From assembly GCA_900549295.1 (NCBI GenBank), contig URNG01000043.1, forward strand, positions 1-23,772: 23,772 nt of DNA. Reading direction: 5' to 3'. Position 1 is the stretch's first letter. Every line of letters begins with the position of its first letter. The notes under the pieces were generated by a model. The model made no database searches and was not told the DNA's origin. It was given only the letters and a program-made list of their open reading frames with translations. This document shows positions 7,856 through 17,220 of this stretch, in pieces. The position numbers and the translations under genes were made by a program. Source of the stretch: an uncultured Rhodocyclaceae bacterium. Lineage in GTDB: Bacteria; Pseudomonadota; Gammaproteobacteria; Burkholderiales; Rhodocyclaceae.

Positions 7856-8785
7856 GTGCAGGTCATCATCGTTTCACGCCACCTCAAGGCGGCGCGCACG
7901 CTTCACATTATGCCCCGCCATATCGCTCTGGGCGTGTTTGGCTTTTTCGGGCTGGTTTTTCTGTGTGCCATTCTGTTTTCTGCAGTTTCCCTGCACATGC
8001 GTCTGCCCATCGTGGAAGACGTGCTGCTCTCCGTTCAGCAGAAGGAAATGCGCAAGACGCGCGATTACATCACCAACAACCTGAACCTCATGGCGACCCG
8101 CCTGGGCGAGTTGCAGGGGCGCGTGCTGCAACTCGACAGCCTGGGGGATCGGGTGTCAGATCTTTCCGGTGTCAAGCGTCCGGAACCGGCGCCGGTGTCG
8201 GAAGATGCGCCGCCGGGACAGGGCGGGCCGTTCCTGCCGGAGCCTTTGTCGGCTACCGAATTGCAGCAGGAAATCGAGCGTCTGGCGGAGCAGGTCGAGC
8301 GCCGTGCGGAAGAACTGGCGCTGCTTGAAATCACCTTGCTGGAGCGCCGGGTGGAGAATCGGCTGCTGCCCAGCACCCTGCCCGTCAAGAATGCCCGCCT
8401 GGGTTCCGGTTTCGGGCATCGTAACGATCCTTTTCTGGGGCTGCGCTCGCGCCACGACGGTCTGGATTTTGCCGCCCCCACTGGCACGCCGGTCGTTGCG
8501 GCAGCCGACGGCGTGGTGCTGACTGCGTCTTTCCACCCTGAATTCGGCAACATGATCGACGTCGATCACGGCGACGGCCTCACCTCGCGTTACGCCCACC
8601 TCTCGAAGATGGACGTGAGCAACTCGCAGATCGTGCGGCGCGGCGAGAAGATCGGCGAAATCGGTACCACCGGCCGTTCCACCGGCCCGCACCTGCACTT
8701 CGAGGTGCGCATGTTCGACGTGCCGCAAAACCCGCTGACGCTCTTGAAGCGTGGCGACGACGCGGCGCAACTGGCGCAGCACTGA
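7856..8785 (+). CDS. Membrane-anchored M23 (LytM) peptidase
   Basis: This is a zinc metallopeptidase of family M23, expected to face the periplasm and cut or regulate cutting of peptidoglycan cross-links. I place the start at GTG 7856 because AGGAG at 7845-7849 lies 6 bases upstream. The frame is open from 7820, but that would overlap the dciA start. The product is 309 residues: basic N-terminus, one membrane helix (about 24-46), a helical stretch likely to be coiled coil (54-104 and 132-170) around a Pro-rich linker, and the LytM domain from about 180. The metal and catalytic residues look intact: His200 and Asp204 (RHDGLDF), His248 (YAHLS), His279 and His281 (HLHFE). It should therefore be an active enzyme rather than an EnvC-like degenerate activator. 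Confidence 0.93.
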   Translation: MQVIIVSRHLKAARTLHIMPRHIALGVFGFFGLVFLCAILFSAVSLHMRLPIVEDVLLSVQQKEMRKTRDYITNNLNLMATRLGELQGRVLQLDSLGDRVSDLSGVKRPEPAPVSEDAPPGQGGPFLPEPLSATELQQEIERLAEQVERRAEELALLEITLLERRVENRLLPSTLPVKNARLGSGFGHRNDPFLGLRSRHDGLDFAAPTGTPVVAAADGVVLTASFHPEFGNMIDVDHGDGLTSRYAHLSKMDVSNSQIVRRGEKIGEIGTTGRSTGPHLHFEVRMFDVPQNPLTLLKRGDDAAQLAQH

Positions 8786-8803
8786 AACGCAGTGTCATGT
8801 TCT

Positions 8804-8840
8804 GGCGCGCCTGCGGGGGGCGCGCCGGGCATGTTAGAAT
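8804..8840 (+). promoter_or_regulatory. GC hairpin followed by extended -10 promoter upstream of secA
   Basis: GGCGCGCC at 8804-8811 and again at 8819-8826 can form an 8-bp stem with a 7-base loop, 18 bases after the peptidase stop codon. No T-run follows. Immediately downstream, TGTTAGAAT (TG at 8832-8833, TAGAAT at 8835-8840) fits an extended -10 promoter that would start secA transcription around 8847. No -35 box is recognisable. Confidence 0.45.
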
Positions 8841-8883
8841 CCGCCCCTTTCCTGCAACGTCCTTGCGACATTGAGCGTCCCCG

Positions 8884-11601
<2,718 letters not shown>

Positions 11602-11636
11602 CGGCTGTGAAACGCAGAACGTGAAAAGTGACACGT

Positions 11637-11672
11637 AAAAACCGCGCCACTCTCCGAGGTGGCGCGGTTTTT
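11637..11672 (+). terminator. Strong bidirectional intrinsic terminator after secA
   Basis: AAAAACCGCGCCAC (11637-11650) and GTGGCGCGGTTTTT (11659-11672) are exact reverse complements around the 8-base loop TCTCCGAG. A GC core flanked by A5 and T5 is a textbook Rho-independent terminator that can act on both strands. It closes secA and argues that argJ needs a promoter of its own or read-through. Confidence 0.93.
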
Positions 11673-11673
11673 A

Positions 11674-11703
11674 TCCTTCTCCCTTCCCTCTTCTCTCTTC
11701 CCC
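11674..11703 (+). promoter_or_regulatory. 30-nt pyrimidine-only tract upstream of argJ
   Basis: All 30 bases from 11674 to 11703 are C or T, ending 3 bases before the argJ ATG at 11707. No Shine-Dalgarno site exists here. Pyrimidine-rich leaders can be bound by ribosomal protein S1, so the tract may replace the Shine-Dalgarno contact; that is inference. Confidence 0.5.
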
Positions 11704-11706
11704 AAA

Positions 11707-12945
11707 ATGCCCGTCAACTACGCCACTCCCGCTGCCCATCAACTCCTGCCGGTTGCCGGCGTCCGTCTCGGGGTTGCCGAGGCCGGCATACGCAGGAAGG
11801 ATCGCCGCGATCTGAGCCTGTTCGTGCTCGATCCCGGCTGCACGGTGGCCGGGGTGTTCACGCAGAACCGTTTCTGCGCCGCGCCGGTGCAACTGTGCCG
11901 GCAGCGTCTGGCGTCTGGCGGCGAAATTCGCGCCTTGCTGGTCAATACCGGCAACGCCAACGCCGGTACCGGCGAGCCGGGGCGGCGGGCAGCCGAGGAA
12001 AGTTGCGTGGCCGTTGCCGGTTTGCTCGGGATCGTGCCGGAACAGGTGCTGCCCTTCTCCACCGGCGTCATTCTCGAACCCTTGCCGGTCGAGCGTATCG
12101 TGGCGGGCCTGCCGGCGGCGCGGGCCGATCTGAAAACCGACAACTGGCACGCCGCCGCGCACGCCATCATGACCACCGACACGGTGGCGAAGGCGGCCTC
12201 GCGCCAAGTCACGGTGGCGGGCCGGACGCTCACCGTTTCCGGCATCTCGAAGGGGGCCGGCATGATCAAGCCGAACATGGCGACCATGCTCGGCTTCCTC
12301 GCCACTGACGCCGGCATCGCCCGTCCCCTGCTGGAAAAACTCGTCAAGGAAGCGGCCGACCTCTCCTTCAACTGCATCACGGTGGATGGCGATACCTCCA
12401 CCAACGATTCCTTCGTGATGATCGCCTCCGGCCAGTCCGGCGTGCATTTCGCCAGCGAAACGGACGCGGGTTGGGCCGAGGTGAAGGCTGCCATCGTCGC
12501 GGTCGCGGTCGAACTGGCGCAGGCCATCGTGCGCGACGGCGAAGGCGCGACCAAATTCATCGCCGTGGCCGTCGAGGGCGGCGCGAATGTCGAGGAATGC
12601 CGCTTGGTCGGCTATGCCATCGGCCACTCGCCGCTGGTCAAGACGGCCTTTTTCGCTTCCGATCCCAATCTCGGCCGCATTCTCGCGGCGGTGGGCTACG
12701 CCGGCATCGGCGATCTCGACGTCGATGGCGTGCGGGTCTGGCTGGAAAGCGGGGCCGACAGCGTGCTGGTCGCCGAACGGGGCGGTCGCGCCGCCGCCTA
12801 CCAGGAAGCCGACGGCGCGCGCATCATGCGGGCGCAGGAAATCACCGTGCGCGTCGATCTCGGACGCGGCAACGCCGCCGCCAGCGTCTATACCTGCGAC
12901 TTCTCCTACGACTACGTCAAGATCAACGCGGACTACCGCTCTTGA
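11707..12945 (+). CDS. argJ: ArgJ, ornithine acetyltransferase / N-acetylglutamate synthase
   Basis: ArgJ moves the acetyl group from N-acetylornithine to glutamate and so recycles it in arginine synthesis; bifunctional forms also acetylate glutamate from acetyl-CoA. The 412-residue precursor cleaves itself at an Ala-Thr bond, visible here as KPNMATMLGF with the nucleophile Thr193, giving alpha and beta chains. Other motifs are VLDPGCTVAGVFTQNRFCAAPV and NTGNANAGTG near the N-terminus and DGEGATKFIAV in the beta chain. ATG 11707 is chosen because the earlier in-frame GTG at 11659 lies inside the secA terminator stem. Whether the enzyme is mono- or bifunctional cannot be read from the sequence. 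Confidence 0.96.
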   Translation: MPVNYATPAAHQLLPVAGVRLGVAEAGIRRKDRRDLSLFVLDPGCTVAGVFTQNRFCAAPVQLCRQRLASGGEIRALLVNTGNANAGTGEPGRRAAEESCVAVAGLLGIVPEQVLPFSTGVILEPLPVERIVAGLPAARADLKTDNWHAAAHAIMTTDTVAKAASRQVTVAGRTLTVSGISKGAGMIKPNMATMLGFLATDAGIARPLLEKLVKEAADLSFNCITVDGDTSTNDSFVMIASGQSGVHFASETDAGWAEVKAAIVAVAVELAQAIVRDGEGATKFIAVAVEGGANVEECRLVGYAIGHSPLVKTAFFASDPNLGRILAAVGYAGIGDLDVDGVRVWLESGADSVLVAERGGRAAAYQEADGARIMRAQEITVRVDLGRGNAAASVYTCDFSYDYVKINADYRS

Positions 12946-12950
12946 GCCAG

Positions 12951-14165
12951 ATGCACGACATCCGCCGCGACCTGACGCGCAACGTTCTGGCCATTACCTG
13001 CGTGGCCGGGCTGATCGCCCTGTCGCTGTGGGTGCTGCGGCCGTTTCTGGCAGCCGGCGTCTGGGCGGCGATGATCGTGGTGGCGACCTGGCCGCCGTTT
13101 CTCGCGCTGGAAGAGCGCCTGGGCGGCCGCCGCTCGCTGGCCATCGCCGCGATGTGCGTCGGCATGCTGTTGCTTCTGGTGCTGCCGCTGTGGCTCGCCA
13201 TCGACACCTTGCTGACGCACGGCGAGGGCATTGCCGCCGTAGGGCAGAAGCTGCTGGCCGACGGCCTGCCGCCGCCGCCCGCGTGGCTGGCGCGGATTCC
13301 CTTGCTGGGAGGCACGCTCAGTTCCTGGTGGCAGCAGGCCGCGGCGACCGGTGTGCAGCAATTCATGACGCAGGTCACGCCTTACGCCAGCGATGCCGGC
13401 AAATGGGCCTTGGCGCAAGCGGGCAGTCTGGGCGGTTTGCTGGTGCAATTTTTCCTGATCATCACCCTGGCCGCGATTCTCTATGCCACGGGCGAGGACG
13501 CCGCCCGCCTGATGCAGCGTTTCGGCCGCCGTCTGGCCGGCGTGCGCGGCGAGAACGCGGTGCAGCTTGCCAGCGGGGCCATTCGCGGTGTCGCCCTGGG
13601 CGTCGGCGTGACCGCCATGGTGCAGGCGGCGCTCGGCGGTATCGGGCTGGCCGTGGCGGGCGTGCCGCTGGCCGCCTTGCTCGCCGCCCTGATGCTGATG
13701 CTGTGCATCGCGCAGATCGGGCCGCTGGTGGTGCTGCTGCCGGCGACGGCCTGGCTGTTCTGGCAGGGCGATACCGGCTGGGCGATCTTTCTGGCGATCT
13801 GGAGCGCTATCGTCGGCACGCTCGATAACTTTCTGCGCCCCATCCTCATCCGGCGCGGGGCGAATCTGCCGCTGCTGCTGATCTTCGCCGGCGTCATCGG
13901 CGGCTTGCTGGGCTTTGGCCTGGTCGGCATTTTCATCGGCCCCGTCGTGCTGGCTGTGACCTGGACCCTCCTGCAAGCCTGGATTGCCGACGCGCTGGGC
14001 GCGGATGAGGAAGGTGGCGAAAACTTGCCGGAGCCGATGCCGGACGCCGCGCTTGTGAGCGAAACCAGCCCGGATGCGCCAACCGCCGAGGTCGCACCCC
14101 AGGCGCAGCGGGCAGGCGATCAGGGGGAAGCGTTGCCGGCGAAGGAAAACGTCAGCAATACCTGA
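12951..14165 (+). CDS. AI-2E/YdiK-family polytopic membrane protein
   Basis: The 404-residue product resembles the AI-2E transporter family (PF01594, like E. coli YdiK). It has two hydrophobic helices near the N-terminus (about 15-31 and 36-50), a third around 60-80, a soluble segment (about 85-150), then a cluster of helices from about 160 to 345 containing LIIFAGVIGGLLGFGLVGIF-like Gly-rich sequence. The substrate is unknown; the family name comes from one autoinducer-2 exporter and does not define function. The last 55 residues form an acidic, Ala/Pro-rich tail that looks disordered. The start is uncertain: ATG 12951, or TTG 12942, which would overlap the argJ stop. Long open frame upstream inside argJ is an Arg/Gly-rich shadow. 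Confidence 0.85.
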   Translation: MHDIRRDLTRNVLAITCVAGLIALSLWVLRPFLAAGVWAAMIVVATWPPFLALEERLGGRRSLAIAAMCVGMLLLLVLPLWLAIDTLLTHGEGIAAVGQKLLADGLPPPPAWLARIPLLGGTLSSWWQQAAATGVQQFMTQVTPYASDAGKWALAQAGSLGGLLVQFFLIITLAAILYATGEDAARLMQRFGRRLAGVRGENAVQLASGAIRGVALGVGVTAMVQAALGGIGLAVAGVPLAALLAALMLMLCIAQIGPLVVLLPATAWLFWQGDTGWAIFLAIWSAIVGTLDNFLRPILIRRGANLPLLLIFAGVIGGLLGFGLVGIFIGPVVLAVTWTLLQAWIADALGADEEGGENLPEPMPDAALVSETSPDAPTAEVAPQAQRAGDQGEALPAKENVSNT

Positions 14166-14188
14166 AGTCTGGGCCAAGCATCTCTGGC

Positions 14189-14216
14189 TTTTCACCCCCC
14201 CGCTGCGTGGGATAAT
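14189..14216 (+). promoter_or_regulatory. Predicted sigma70 promoter for rpe
   Basis: TTTTCA (14189-14194) and GATAAT (14211-14216) are 16 bases apart, and TG at 14208-14209 makes an extended -10. It lies 25 bases upstream of the rpe start and after the transporter stop. Confidence 0.5.
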
Positions 14217-14240
14217 CGCGCCTCGCCTCAGGAGAAACCC

Positions 14241-14942
14241 ATGTCCGCCACCGATTACATCATTGCCCCCAGCATTCTTTCCGCCAATTTCGCGGCACTC
14301 GGCGAAGAGGTCGCCAATGTGATCAAGGCGGGGGCGGACTGGATCCACTTCGACGTGATGGACAACCATTACGTCCCCAATCTGACCATCGGCCCCATGG
14401 TGTGCGCGGCGATCCGCCCCTGCACCGATGCGCCGATCGACGTGCATCTGATGGTGAAGCCGGTGGATCGCATCATTCCCGATTTCGCCAAGGCCGGGGC
14501 CAACATCATCACCTTTCACCCGGAAGCTTCCGAGCATGTGGACCGTTCGCTGGCCCTGATCCGCGATGCTGGCTGTCAGGCGGGCCTGGTTTTCAATCCG
14601 GCGACGCCGTTGGACTGGATGGATCACGTCATGGACAAGCTCGATGTGGTGCTCCTGATGAGCGTGAACCCGGGCTTCGGCGGGCAGAAATTCATCCCCG
14701 GCACGCTGGCCAAGGCACGCGCGGCGCGGGCGAAGATCGATGCCTATTATCGGGAAACCGGCCGACGTATCCGCCTGGAAATCGATGGTGGCGTCAATCC
14801 GGAAAATATCGCGGATATTGCGCGCGCCGGCGTCGACGCCTTCGTCGCCGGTTCCGCCGTGTATGGTGCCGGCAAGGCGAGCGACCCGCACCGTTACGAT
14901 TCCATCATTGCCGCCCTGCGCGCCGAACTGGCGCAGGTGTGA
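14241..14942 (+). CDS. rpe: Ribulose-5-phosphate 3-epimerase
   Basis: Rpe interconverts ribulose-5-phosphate and xylulose-5-phosphate in the pentose phosphate (or Calvin) pathway. The product is a 233-residue TIM barrel. Metal and catalytic residues are visible: His36 and Asp38 (WIHFDVMD), His69 (DVHLMV) and Asp182 (LEIDGGV). The phosphate-binding and loop motifs SVNPGFGGQKF and AGSAVYG are also present. The ribosome site AGGAG at 14230-14234 is 6 bases before the ATG, with a predicted promoter just upstream. In many betaproteobacteria gph (phosphoglycolate phosphatase) follows rpe before trpE; here only a 293-base gap follows. Confidence 0.97.
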   Translation: MSATDYIIAPSILSANFAALGEEVANVIKAGADWIHFDVMDNHYVPNLTIGPMVCAAIRPCTDAPIDVHLMVKPVDRIIPDFAKAGANIITFHPEASEHVDRSLALIRDAGCQAGLVFNPATPLDWMDHVMDKLDVVLLMSVNPGFGGQKFIPGTLAKARAARAKIDAYYRETGRRIRLEIDGGVNPENIADIARAGVDAFVAGSAVYGAGKASDPHRYDSIIAALRAELAQV

Positions 14943-14984
14943 GGTAAATCCAGGCCAATCCGGAAAAAGCGCAGGAAAAACGGG

Positions 14985-15014
14985 TGGACAGCGGCAAAGT
15001 CGATGGGCTAGACT
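14985..15014 (+). promoter_or_regulatory. Predicted promoter for trpE and its leader
   Basis: TGGACA (14985-14990, one mismatch to TTGACA) and TAGACT (15009-15014) are 18 bases apart, 43 bases after rpe ends. A transcript from about 15021 would include the Trp-containing leader ORF at 15088 and then trpE at 15236. Confidence 0.45.
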
Positions 15015-15087
15015 GCGCCGCACGCCAAGCGCAGCGGCTTTGTATGCTTTTCAATGCGCCGTGGCTCAACCGACCCCCTCAAGACCG

Positions 15088-15153
15088 ATGATGAATTTTC
15101 GCAACCGGCAATTCGTGACACGCAGCCTGCGTTGGCGCCCCTGGCGTCCGTAA
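15088..15153 (+). CDS. Candidate trp leader peptide (attenuator ORF)
   Basis: A 21-codon ORF begins with two ATG codons (15088 and 15091) and ends at TAA 15151, 83 bases before trpE. Its last seven residues are RWRPWRP, with Trp codons TGG at 15133 and 15142. Trp is the rarest amino acid, so two near the end of a short ORF upstream of trpE is the pattern of transcription-attenuation leaders such as E. coli trpL. The ribosome site is weak. I do not find a clear terminator hairpin plus T-run after it, only short alternative pairings: GCGCC 15135-15139 with GGCGC 15168-15172, or GCGCG 15169-15173 with CGCGC 15183-15187. The mechanism is therefore open. Confidence 0.55.
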   Translation: MMNFRNRQFVTRSLRWRPWRP

Positions 15154-15235
15154 CTCTTTGCCCATCCGGCGCGTGATCTTGCCGCGCATCCGTTGCAGTA
15201 CATCCCATCATTGTCTGACCCGAGAGAGGTATCTC

Positions 15236-16708
15236 ATGACCGAAATCGAATTCGACGCGCTCGCTGCCGAGGGTTACAACCGCATTCCCGTTTCCCTGGA
15301 AACCTTTGCCGACCTCGACACACCGCTGTCCATCTACCTGAAGCTGGCCGGCGAGCCGTTTTCCTATCTGCTCGAATCCGTACAAGGCGGCGAACGCTTC
15401 GGGCGCTATTCCATCATCGGCCTGGCCGCGCCGACGCGCATCGTGGTGCGCGGCAACGAAGTGCTGGTGCTCACCGGCAACCGCATCGCCGAGCGCGATC
15501 AGGGCGGCAATCCACTGGCCTTCATCGAGGCGTACATGGGCCGTTTCAAGGCGCCTGAAGCCAAGGGTTTACCGCGTTTTCTCGGCGGGCTGGTCGGCTG
15601 CTTCGGCTACGACACGATCCGCTATGTCGAGCGTAAGTTGCAGGGAAATACGCACCCCGACCCGATCGGCGTGCCGGACATCCACCTGCTGCTGTCGGAA
15701 GAGATTGCGGTGGTGGATAACCTGTCCGGCAAGCTCACCCTCATCGTCTATGCCGAACCGGGCTATCCCGGTGCGTACCAGCGCGCGCGCGCCCGTTTGC
15801 AGGAACTGCTGGGCAAATTGCGCCAGCCCGCCCGCATTCCGGCCGAGCAGCCGGCGGCTTCTGCACCGGCGGTGTCCTCGTTCGGCGAGGAGGCGTTCAA
15901 GGCCGCCGTGGGCAAGGCCAAGGAATACATCGCCAGCGGCGACATCATGCAGGTGGTTTTGTCGCAGCGCATGAGCAAGCCCTTTCACGCCAGCCCCCTG
16001 GCGCTGTACCGCACGCTGCGCAGCCTGAATCCCTCGCCCTACATGTTCTATTTTGATTTCGAGGATTACCACGTCGTCGGCGCTTCGCCGGAAATCCTGG
16101 TGCGCCTGGAAGGCGAGCGCGTCACTGTGCGCCCCATCGCCGGTACCCGCAAGCGCGGCGCGACGCCGGAAGAAGACGCGGCGCTGGCGGCAGATTTGCT
16201 TGCCGACCAGAAGGAACTGGCGGAACACACGCAACTCCTCGACCTGGGGCGCAACGACTGTGGCCGGGTGGCGCAGATCGGCAGCGTGCAACTGACGGAG
16301 CGCATGATTATTGAACGCTACTCGCACGTGATGCACATCGTGTCCAACGTCGAAGGGCGGCTGGCCGAGGGTTTGAACGCGCTGGACGTGCTGCGCGCCA
16401 CCTTCCCCGCCGGCACGGTGTCTGGCGCGCCCAAGGTGCGGGCGATGGAAATCATCGACGAACTGGAACCGGTCAAGCGCGGCGTCTATGCCGGTTCGGT
16501 CGGCTACCTCGGCTTCAACGGCGACATGGATCTGGCGATTGCCATCCGCACCGCCGTAGTCAAAGACGGGCAGCTACACATGCAGGCCGGGGCTGGCATC
16601 GTCGCCGATTCGGACCCCGAGGCCGAATGGCAGGAAACCCGGAACAAGGCTCGCGCCGTGCTGCGTGCCGCCGAATTGGCGGAACAGGGGCTGGATACGA
16701 AGCTGTGA
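15236..16708 (+). CDS. trpE: TrpE, anthranilate synthase component I
   Basis: TrpE makes anthranilate from chorismate, using ammonia delivered by the TrpG glutaminase subunit. ATG 15236 gives 490 residues and follows the ribosome site GAGAGG. Family landmarks are the tryptophan feedback-inhibition motif LLES (45-48), PIAGTRKRG (300-308; PabB enzymes usually have Lys in place of this Ala), HTQLLDLGRND (331-341), TFPAGTVSGAPKVRAMEIIDELEP, and AGAGIVADSDPEAEWQET near the C-terminus. The enzyme should be feedback-inhibited by tryptophan. Unusually for this group, trpG does not follow directly: about 1.8 kb with an unrelated gene intervenes. Upstream lies a Trp-containing leader ORF and a predicted promoter. 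Confidence 0.97.
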   Translation: MTEIEFDALAAEGYNRIPVSLETFADLDTPLSIYLKLAGEPFSYLLESVQGGERFGRYSIIGLAAPTRIVVRGNEVLVLTGNRIAERDQGGNPLAFIEAYMGRFKAPEAKGLPRFLGGLVGCFGYDTIRYVERKLQGNTHPDPIGVPDIHLLLSEEIAVVDNLSGKLTLIVYAEPGYPGAYQRARARLQELLGKLRQPARIPAEQPAASAPAVSSFGEEAFKAAVGKAKEYIASGDIMQVVLSQRMSKPFHASPLALYRTLRSLNPSPYMFYFDFEDYHVVGASPEILVRLEGERVTVRPIAGTRKRGATPEEDAALAADLLADQKELAEHTQLLDLGRNDCGRVAQIGSVQLTERMIIERYSHVMHIVSNVEGRLAEGLNALDVLRATFPAGTVSGAPKVRAMEIIDELEPVKRGVYAGSVGYLGFNGDMDLAIAIRTAVVKDGQLHMQAGAGIVADSDPEAEWQETRNKARAVLRAAELAEQGLDTKL

Positions 16709-16765
16709 GGGCGCGGTGAACGCGTTGGGTTGAGCAACGCTTCGGTAGCGATGCGTTGCGTCTGC

Positions 16766-16966
16766 TTATGGAAACACCAAGGAAATGCCGCTCATATTCA
16801 GCCCCGCTGTGCCTGCAGCCGTCGGGCAGCCGATTTCTTCCAGCAGATATAAACGCCAGTCTCCGACAGCATGGCTACCACCCGCCTCATGAGCGAAATC
16901 AGGATGCGACCTGAATGCTGCGGGAACCAGGTTTGCACGAAGATGTCCGCTGCGGTGCCATGCCAA
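16766..16966 (-). pseudogene. Possible remnant of a minus-strand gene, unrecognised
   Basis: This minus-strand frame translates to sequence of ordinary protein composition (for example GDWRLYLLEEIGCPT and GLNMSGISLVFP before the stop). It stays open about 30 bases beyond the ATG at 16966, to a stop near 16996. A run of seven identical bases (T7 on the plus strand, about 16973-16979) just upstream would be a natural frameshift site. I do not recognise a family. It could be the tail of a decayed gene or a chance frame; no ribosome site was seen. Confidence 0.2.
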
Positions 16967-17075
16967 GGGGTTTTTTTGCGGATCGCGCCGCCATGATCAC
17001 TGTCAATTTGAGTTCACTGGATGCCGTGCTGCCGCCCTTACTACGCAGGGCCGTATTTGCCGGCTGGCAGATGTC

Positions 17076-17104
17076 GAGACAAAGTGTGACGACTTCACTA
17101 TGAT
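17076..17104 (+). promoter_or_regulatory. Predicted promoter for the YiiX-like gene
   Basis: GAGACA (17076-17081) and TATGAT (17099-17104, one mismatch to TATAAT) are 17 bases apart. Transcription from about 17111 would give a leader of about 110 bases that contains the terminator-like hairpin at 17166-17198. Confidence 0.45.
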
Positions 17105-17165
17105 CGGCTGGTCGCGCCTTTTTTCTGTCGACAGGTCAGGCAGGTTAGGGGCGTGGCTTCCGGTC

Positions 17166-17198
17166 GTCGTCCGGGTCTTTCCGGGCGGCTGTTTTTTT
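17166..17198 (+). terminator. Terminator-like hairpin 22 bases before the YiiX-like start
   Basis: GTCGTCCGG (17166-17174) pairs with CCGGGCGGC (17181-17189) over 9 bp, including two G-T wobbles, with loop GTCTTT. TG and seven T residues (17192-17198) follow. This is the form of an intrinsic terminator. It could end trpE read-through or act as an attenuator in the leader of the next gene. Confidence 0.65.
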
Positions 17199-17220
17199 GA
17201 AAACATGATGCGAGGCAGAC

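Larger units (their letters stand above)
16709..17220. other. 512-base gap between trpE and the YiiX-like gene
   Basis: No gene here is convincing. Contents, left to right: a possible stem GCAACGC (16734-16740) with GCGTTGC (16753-16759) and no T-run; a minus-strand open frame ending at 16766 with unrecognised, protein-like composition; a predicted promoter at 17076-17104; a short T6 run near 17119; the palindrome CTGTCGACAG near 17125; and a terminator-like hairpin at 17166-17198. This looks like spacer or decayed DNA plus the regulatory region of the next gene. Confidence 0.6.

Noticed and set aside
11659..11706. Upstream GTG start for argJ
   Set aside because: It would put the start codon inside the secA terminator stem and add a Ser/Phe/Leu-rich stretch translated from the pyrimidine tract.
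14943..15235. A missing or hidden gph gene between rpe and trpE
   Set aside because: The gap is only 293 bases and holds a promoter and leader ORF; no phosphatase motif is present in any frame.
15775..15792. CG-alternating tract in trpE as a possible repeat or slippage site
   Set aside because: It encodes a normal Arg/Ala-rich helix (QRARARLQE) in frame and is common in GC-rich genes.
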